From Hyphomicrobiales bacterium (lineage in GTDB: Bacteria > Pseudomonadota > Alphaproteobacteria > Rhizobiales > JAKIUO01): a DNA stretch of 10,660 nt. Shown here in pieces: positions 5,889 to 10,660 of this stretch. A program made the translations under genes and the position numbers. Where the stretch lies: the NCBI GenBank assembly GCA_027069645.1, contig JALXEI010000338.1:1-10660 (forward strand), read 5' to 3'. The notes beneath the pieces are model-generated. The model ran no database searches. It was given only the letters and a program-made list of their open reading frames with translations, and was not told the DNA's origin. The first letter of the stretch is position 1; each line of letters starts with the position of its first letter.

Positions 5889-7153
5889 TGCGCTGATCTG
5901 TCGCCATTCCAGGGGGCCACCCACCACAGCAGGACCAGACCGGGGAGGGCCGCCGCGGCGCTGATCAAAAAGAAGCTGGTCCAGCCAAGCCCCATATCCT
6001 CGACAATATAACCGGCAAGAACACCGGTAAAGCTGCGCGGGATGGCAAAAAAGCTGGAAAACAGGGCAAACTGTGTAGCTGAAAACTTGCGATTGGTCTG
6101 TGCTGATATGAAGGCGATAAAGGCCGCCGTTCCCAGTCCCACACCGAGATATTCAAAGCATACCGCCAGCCCCAGAAAGCGGACATCGTTGCCCACTTCA
6201 TTGAGCAGCGCAAAGCCGAAAATCGAGACAAACTGCACCAGCCCGAACAGCCACAGGGCCCGGTTTATGCCAATCCGGATCATCACCAGACCACCAAGGA
6301 AACCGCCAACAATCGTTGACCAGAAGCCGACCAGCTTGGCCACCGCACCAATCTGGGTATTGGTGAAACCGACATCAATATAAAAGGGCGTCACCAGCGC
6401 CGTTGCTAGGCTGTCGCCAAATTTGTACAGCAGCATGAAGGCGAGGATCAGCAGGGCCGATTGGATATCATTGCGGGTAAAAAATTCATGGAACGGTTCA
6501 ACGACTGCCTCGCGCAGACTGCGCGGGGGCTGGCCATGCGCGTCCGGTTCCGAGACCAGCAGCGTGGTGACAAGACCTGGAAGCATGAAAAGGGCTGTTG
6601 ACAAAAACACCATCGGCCAGGAAAGGTAATCAGCAAGGATCAGCCCAAGCCCCCCGGGGATGAGCCCCGCCATGCGATAGGCATTGACAAAAAAGCTGTT
6701 GCCAATGCCCAGTTCGGCATCGGGCAACAAATCGCGGCGATAGGCGTCTATTACAATATCCTGGGTCGCCGAAAAAACCGCGATGGCCAGAGAGGCCCAG
6801 ACAATAGCACCGATAGAGGCCGCCGGGCTCAGCAGGCCGATACCGGCGATCGACAGCAGCAACAGAAACTGGCTGCCCAGCATCCAGCTGCGACGCCGCC
6901 CGAGAAAGGAAAGGCCATAGCGGTCACAAAGCGGTGCCCAGAGAAACTTCCACGCATAGGGCAATTGCGCCAGCCCGATAATGCCGATGGTGGTGAGGTC
7001 AACATCATGGCGACGCAACCAGGCCGGAACCAGTTGCAACAGGAAATAGAGGGGCAAACCGGACGAGAATCCCGTCAACATGCAAATCAGCATGCGCGGG
7101 TTCCAGATCGTCTCGAAAACGGAACGCTTCGCTGTGGTTATGGCTTCCTGCAT
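5885..7153 (-). CDS. ampG: AmpG-like MFS permease (muropeptide transporter family)
   Basis: Encodes 422 residues with about 12 predicted membrane helices. The N-terminal region carries AmpG hallmarks: PRMLICMLTGFSSGLPL (19-35), a WLRRHDVDLTTIGI-type turn (45-58), KFLWAPLCDRY (69-79) and FLGRRRSW (83-90). TQDIVIDAYRRDLL (130-143) closes helix 4, and FYIDVGF-T-QIGAVAK appears near 257-273. AmpG carries GlcNAc-anhydroMurNAc peptides released by cell-wall turnover across the inner membrane. It is shorter than E. coli AmpG (about 490 residues), which has extra C-terminal helices; shorter homologues are common in alphaproteobacteria. The ATG at 7153 has a modest AGGG-type ribosome site. It follows the peptidase gene after 73 bases with no clear terminator, and overlaps the amidohydrolase start. 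Transport of anhydromuropeptides by this protein is inferred from family; some AmpG-like proteins may carry other ligands. Confidence 0.9.
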   Translation of the reverse strand: MQEAITTAKRSVFETIWNPRMLICMLTGFSSGLPLYFLLQLVPAWLRRHDVDLTTIGIIGLAQLPYAWKFLWAPLCDRYGLSFLGRRRSWMLGSQFLLLLSIAGIGLLSPAASIGAIVWASLAIAVFSATQDIVIDAYRRDLLPDAELGIGNSFFVNAYRMAGLIPGGLGLILADYLSWPMVFLSTALFMLPGLVTTLLVSEPDAHGQPPRSLREAVVEPFHEFFTRNDIQSALLILAFMLLYKFGDSLATALVTPFYIDVGFTNTQIGAVAKLVGFWSTIVGGFLGGLVMIRIGINRALWLFGLVQFVSIFGFALLNEVGNDVRFLGLAVCFEYLGVGLGTAAFIAFISAQTNRKFSATQFALFSSFFAIPRSFTGVLAGYIVEDMGLGWTSFFLISAAAALPGLVLLWWVAPWNGDRSAQ

Positions 7154-7226
7154 TGCGTCCCTGTCCCCTGCCCGCTTTCGCGAGGCTCACCTCCCGGCAA
7201 AAGCCCCGTTGTCTGTACTTGCGTAT

Positions 7227-10172
7227 TTATTCCTTGGGCGCCGGCGTCAACATGAATTCAAGGCGGGACTTGCCGCGCAGGACATTGACCTTCACTGCCT
7301 TGCCCACCTTGAGCATATTGATAACACGCACATAGTCATAGATATTTTCAATCGGAACCTTGTCCAGCCTGACGATCAGATCGCCCGCCTGAAGACCCGC
7401 CATCTCTGCCGGACCGTCCTTCATGACGCCCGAAAGTTTCAGACCCCGTGTGCCACTGGCCGAATAGTCGGGGATGGTTCCAAGATAGACGAGTGAACGA
7501 CGCCGCGCCCCCTGCCCTGACGGCCTGGACTGTTTGATATAGTCCGGCCTGCGCGGCGACCGGACCAGTTGCCGGGCAATCCCTTCCATCAGTGTTGTCG
7601 TGCGGGCCAGACCGCGATAATTGATCTTGTCCGGTGTATCAGTTGGCCGGTGATAGTCTTCATGTGTGCCGGTAAAGGCGTGAATGATCGGCACACCGGC
7701 CAGATAGAAGCTGGTGGCATCGGTTGGCAGATAGCTGTTGTTCGACAGTTTCAGATTGAGCCCGGCAAGAATATTGGCGCGCTCGATAATATGTGGCCAG
7801 ACCGTACTCGAACCAACCCCGTTCAGTGTCAAACGCTCCCGGTAGCGTCCAACCATGTCCATATTGACATAGGCGGCCAGTTCATCGGTCAGCATTTTCG
7901 CACCCCGGCTTTTCTTCAGGGTTTTTATAAAATGGTCCGAACCGATCAGCCCCAGCTCTTCACCGGACCATGCGGCAAAGATCACATCCCGTTGCGGTTT
8001 CAGATAGCCATATTTCTGATACCCGGCAAAGCGCTCGGCAATTTCCAGCAGTGCAGCAACCCCGGAGGCATTATCGTCAGCCCCCCGGTGAATTTTGCCC
8101 TGTTCGCCTTCACGCGCCAGCGATACGGACAGATTGCCCTTGCCGAGATGATCCACATGAGCGCCGATAACCACAGGTGGCCGCCGTTTTTTTGTTCCGG
8201 CCTCAAGGCGCGCCAGCACATTTCGTCCGGTCTTTTTTTGCAGTTTGATGTCAATCGTACCGGCCAGCATGATATCGGGAATTTGCGTGGCCCGCATTTT
8301 GTCACCGGCATTGAGGGCTTCCACCATCGCCGAAAAACCGTTGCCCAGCGGCTTTATCATGCGGTCGAACAGTTCACGATTGATGGAAATGGCCGCCAGC
8401 GAGCTTTTGCCGCCCACCGCATCCAGCCCGAGTTTGACGAGTTCATCCCTGTATTTGACGCCCGGCGCCGGGGCCACAATCAGACCGACTGCCCCTTTTG
8501 CACGCGCCACGGACGCCTTGTACTGAAGTTGTGAGAAACGACTCAAATGCAGCCTTTGAACGGGATCGACATCGTCCGGAATACCGCGAAAGACCAGCAC
8601 CCATTTGCCTTTTACATCCGCATTCTCATAGGAATTATAGGCTTTGTATTTCCCGGTTTCAGGCGCCTCTATCCCGAAACCTGCAAACACGACCGGCGCC
8701 TTGCGCTGCGCGCCGCTTCTGGCAAAAGACAGGGGACGCCACTGCTTGTCGAGTGTCGGCTCCATCGAATAGTCCCTGCCGGACAGGGTCAGAGTGTTTT
8801 TGTCGCCCAGAGAGACACCGGCATTAAAGGTGAATGTCTGGAAATAACTGCCATTGTCCCCCGCCGGTTTCAGCCCCAGCAGACGGAACACATCGGCCAC
8901 ATAGGCTGTCGAAAGCAATTCGCCCTGTGTACCGGTAAGCCGCCCGTCCATCTGATCGGACGCCAGTGTTGCCACATGCCAGCGCAACCGCGACATCTGC
9001 GCCCGACATTCATCGCACGCACCTGTCGTTTTCGCCGACCTGCTATCCGCGGGCCGCGGGGAAAGGCCAAGCAGTTCACGGGCTTTTGCATCGTCCCAGT
9101 CGGCCATGTAGATCTGTGCACCGCCACCGCCGCGTTTCGAGGTCCAGGAAAGGCTTTTTCCATCCGGGGTAAAAACCGGCAGGCCATCGAAACCTTTGGC
9201 ATTGGTCACCCGCACCGGGTCATTGCGCCCCTCGGCATCAATAATGAACAGTTCGAAATTGCCGTGCCCGAAACGATTTGAAGCAAAGACAATATAGTCA
9301 CCCGAGGGATGAAAATAGGGTGCCCAGGACATCAGCCCGAGACGGGTCACCTGACGCTTGTCGCTGCCATCCAATTTCATGGTGAAAATCTCTGCCGTGC
9401 GCCCGTCAACGGCAAAGCGCCGCCAGACAATCCGGCTGCCATCGGCTGAAAAAAACGGCCCGCCATCATAGCCTGGTGCTTTTGTCAAACGGCGCACGTT
9501 GCTGCCATCGGCGTTCATGATATAGATATCCATGAAAACAGATTTGTTTTTGTCAAACAGCTTTTGTTCTTCGGGGCTAAGCCTGTGATCGTAAGCAGAG
9601 CGATTGGAGGCAAAGACGATCTGGCGCCCGTCAGGAGAATAGGCCCCCTCGGCATCATAACCGCGGGTATGAGTCAGATTTTTATACTGACCTGTATTAA
9701 AATCCACTTCCTGGATTTCATAGGCCTCGTCATAATCCCAGCTATAGCGCTTCTTCTTGCCACTGACGCGAAATTTCAGTTCGGCCTGCTGTTTTTCTTT
9801 TGCCCGCGGGTCATCCTGTGTCGAGGCAAAAAGCGCCTTTTGCTTGAGCGGATGTATCCAGCCGCAGGTGGTCTTGCCATAGCCGGGGGATATGCGATGC
9901 ACATCGCCTGTGTCGCGATTCATCAGATACATCTGGTAAAAAGGATTGTCGGGCTGGCGCTCGGACTGGAAAATCATCAACCGGCCATTGGGCGAAAAAT
10001 AGCCCTCCCCGGCCCGTTTGCCGACAATGGTCATCTGGCGAATGTTCTTCAGCAGAGGTTCCGGCCCCGCCTGCTTTTTCATCTGTTCGAGAGAAACAGC
10101 CGCAAACGGGCTTGCAAGTGATGTGATCGCAATAACTGATACCATCAGAGCCAGAGAAAACAATCTATGCAT
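7227..10172 (-). CDS. Exported multidomain peptidase: TolB-like propeller, PA, M28 zinc peptidase and PDZ
   Basis: Encodes 981 residues. A signal peptide (MHRLFSLAL, hydrophobic to about 21, cleavage near 25) is followed by a beta-propeller at about 50-360 with TolB/PD40 repeats such as YSPDGRQIVFASNR, FSADGSRIVW and FTPDGKSLSW. A linker contains C386-x-x-C389. A PA-like region spans about 490-630. The M28 peptidase domain follows with all five expected zinc ligands: H672 (GAHVDH), D699 (GADDNASG), E739 next to the catalytic base E738 (WSGEE), D772 (NMDMVGR) and H841 (EDYHRPTD). A PDZ domain closes the protein (about 890-979; GPAEMAGLQAGDLIVRLD). It probably acts in the periplasm or outside as an aminopeptidase, the propeller and PDZ guiding peptide substrates (inference). 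Start: TTG 10190 and ATG 10184 are also in frame; ATG 10172 puts the signal peptide at the very N-terminus. It is the first gene of the likely operon with ampG and the amidohydrolase. Confidence 0.94.
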   Translation of the reverse strand: MHRLFSLALMVSVIAITSLASPFAAVSLEQMKKQAGPEPLLKNIRQMTIVGKRAGEGYFSPNGRLMIFQSERQPDNPFYQMYLMNRDTGDVHRISPGYGKTTCGWIHPLKQKALFASTQDDPRAKEKQQAELKFRVSGKKKRYSWDYDEAYEIQEVDFNTGQYKNLTHTRGYDAEGAYSPDGRQIVFASNRSAYDHRLSPEEQKLFDKNKSVFMDIYIMNADGSNVRRLTKAPGYDGGPFFSADGSRIVWRRFAVDGRTAEIFTMKLDGSDKRQVTRLGLMSWAPYFHPSGDYIVFASNRFGHGNFELFIIDAEGRNDPVRVTNAKGFDGLPVFTPDGKSLSWTSKRGGGGAQIYMADWDDAKARELLGLSPRPADSRSAKTTGACDECRAQMSRLRWHVATLASDQMDGRLTGTQGELLSTAYVADVFRLLGLKPAGDNGSYFQTFTFNAGVSLGDKNTLTLSGRDYSMEPTLDKQWRPLSFARSGAQRKAPVVFAGFGIEAPETGKYKAYNSYENADVKGKWVLVFRGIPDDVDPVQRLHLSRFSQLQYKASVARAKGAVGLIVAPAPGVKYRDELVKLGLDAVGGKSSLAAISINRELFDRMIKPLGNGFSAMVEALNAGDKMRATQIPDIMLAGTIDIKLQKKTGRNVLARLEAGTKKRRPPVVIGAHVDHLGKGNLSVSLAREGEQGKIHRGADDNASGVAALLEIAERFAGYQKYGYLKPQRDVIFAAWSGEELGLIGSDHFIKTLKKSRGAKMLTDELAAYVNMDMVGRYRERLTLNGVGSSTVWPHIIERANILAGLNLKLSNNSYLPTDATSFYLAGVPIIHAFTGTHEDYHRPTDTPDKINYRGLARTTTLMEGIARQLVRSPRRPDYIKQSRPSGQGARRRSLVYLGTIPDYSASGTRGLKLSGVMKDGPAEMAGLQAGDLIVRLDKVPIENIYDYVRVINMLKVGKAVKVNVLRGKSRLEFMLTPAPKE

Positions 10173-10335
10173 GGCAGGGTCCATCCGCAATTTTCAGCTT
10201 GTATTCAGAATATTTGATATATGGAATATTGCACATCTGAAAACAAATCGCCAATATTTATAAATGCATGAGGCAATTGGACTTTTCTTTCCGGGCCATT
10301 TTGCACAGCCTCCCGGGGCTCCCCGTTTCCGGCAT
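10173..10335. other. AT-rich intergenic region, probable promoter of the peptidase operon
   Basis: No gene is seen. The stretch 10200-10265 is much richer in A/T than its surroundings and contains aatatt three times (10209, 10225, 10253). It also holds the palindrome tttataaa (10257-10264), which includes a -10-like TATAAA on the minus strand at 10262-10257. A loose inverted arrangement ttcaga...tctgaa flanks two of the aatatt copies. No good -35 partner was found, so the promoter's exact place is open. Confidence 0.4.
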
Positions 10336-10361
10336 AAAAAAGGGGAGCCCGAAAGCTCCCC
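10336..10361 (-). terminator. Rho-independent terminator of the rhodanese gene
   Basis: Seven-base-pair GC-rich stem: ggggagc (10342-10348) with gctcccc (10355-10361), loop of six. Six T follow immediately on the minus strand (10341-10336). It lies 28 bases past the rhodanese stop, so transcription of that gene should end here and the peptidase operon should need its own promoter. Confidence 0.9.
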
Positions 10362-10389
10362 CGATTACGATCTGCGCTGTTTGATCATA

Positions 10390-10660
10390 CTATTTGGCAC
10401 ACAGCCAGCAGTCTTTGGGCATTTCGGCCTTTTCGACCGGGTTACCCTCTTTCATCCAGCGCGTAATGCCATGCTTGACATTGATGATCCCCTTGTAACC
10501 CAGCTGTTCGGCCAGTCCCTGCGACAACACCCCCGAACGGTTTCCCGTACGGCAGATCAGGATGACCTTGTCGTCTTTTTTGAACATTTTGGCAAAGCGT
10601 TTGAGAAATGTCGGGTTCTGTCTGCCCCGTTTGTCAAAGAAGGTCATCAGAAGGCTGCCC
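10390..10660 (-). CDS. Rhodanese-domain protein, C-terminal part (5' end outside window)
   Basis: The minus-strand frame is open to the right edge; 89 residues are visible and TAG is at 10392-10390. The active-site loop reads ILICRTGNRSG, with the sulfur-carrying cysteine in the CRTGNR hexamer. The closing rhodanese elements are present: LAEQLGYKGIINVKHGITRW and GNPV. Rhodaneses transfer sulfane sulfur via a cysteine persulfide; the single-domain type often works in thiosulfate or persulfide handling. The first strand and the D-x-R segment must lie beyond 10660, so the internal ATG at 10647 is not the true start. An odd feature is the tail after the domain, which ends DCWLCAK, a CxxC four residues from the end. 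Whether a signal peptide exists cannot be seen. Confidence 0.92.
   Translation of the reverse strand, partial: GSLLMTFFDKRGRQNPTFLKRFAKMFKKDDKVILICRTGNRSGVLSQGLAEQLGYKGIINVKHGITRWMKEGNPVEKAEMPKDCWLCAK

Noticed and set aside
5052..6011. Long plus-strand open frame of 319 residues
   Set aside because: It lies antisense to the M20 amidohydrolase and the ampG end, both with intact motifs. Its translation shows no recognisable domain and is rich in His, Arg and Gly, as expected for a mirror frame.
7569..8534. Plus-strand open frame of 321 residues (and a similar one at 8547-9281)
   Set aside because: Both are antisense to the M28 peptidase, whose zinc ligands and PDZ domain are continuous through this stretch. 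No family resemblance was seen in the antisense products.
10316..10361. Three mutually pairing segments (gggctcccc, ggggagccc, gctcccc) resembling an attenuator
   Set aside because: On the minus strand the third segment comes after the T-run, too late to compete with the terminator. On the plus strand no T-run follows the second hairpin and no plus-strand gene is served.
10390..10647. Rhodanese start at the ATG at 10647 giving an 85-residue protein
   Set aside because: That start would drop the first half of the rhodanese fold, and the frame stays open to the window edge, so the gene most likely begins beyond 10660.
1..10660. CRISPR array, tRNA, rRNA, insertion sequence, prophage or defence system
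   Set aside because: I saw no spaced direct repeats, tRNA-like cloverleaf, rRNA segment, transposase or phage motif. Nearly all sequence is accounted for by ordinary chromosomal genes.

Overview
The window looks like a chromosomal stretch from an alphaproteobacterium of moderate GC content. The evidence is the set of housekeeping genes with their family-level resemblances (IMP dehydrogenase next to a MAPEG gene, an AmpG permease of about 420 residues, a TolB-propeller/M28 peptidase fusion, a TadG-like VWA protein). This is a judgement by eye, not a database result. Nine genes are visible, two cut by the window edges. All but the first lie on the minus strand, so the region reads from right to left.

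Right edge (10660 to 10336): the C-terminal part of a rhodanese-domain protein, closed by a textbook rho-independent terminator. An AT-rich gap of about 200 bases follows and probably holds the promoter of the next unit. Centre right (10172 to 4695): a likely operon of three genes. The first is a very large secreted or periplasmic peptidase (beta-propeller, PA, M28 zinc peptidase and PDZ domains). The second is an AmpG-type muropeptide permease. The third is an M20-family amidohydrolase whose ATG overlaps the permease stop as ATGA. Together they suggest breakdown and uptake of peptides or cell-wall fragments, followed by cytosolic deacylation or deamidation; the substrate chain is inference.

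Centre left (4585 to 2588): guaB (IMP dehydrogenase, committed step of GMP synthesis) has a strong Shine-Dalgarno. A perfect 10-bp inverted repeat overlaps its candidate promoter. It is followed after 10 bases by a MAPEG-family membrane protein. Left (2394 to 321): an orphan TadG-like protein with a complete von Willebrand A metal site and a cysteine-rich insert, preceded by two small palindromes; then a small secreted DUF2147 protein. Each of these two genes ends in its own terminator hairpin. Left edge (1 to 219): the plus-strand end of a PCu(A)C-type copper chaperone, convergent with the DUF2147 gene.

I found no CRISPR array, tRNA, rRNA, insertion sequence, phage gene or defence cassette. 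The most unusual items are the cysteine-rich orphan VWA/TadG protein, the palindrome in the guaB promoter region and the ampG/M20 coupling. None amounts to a clearly new system from sequence alone.
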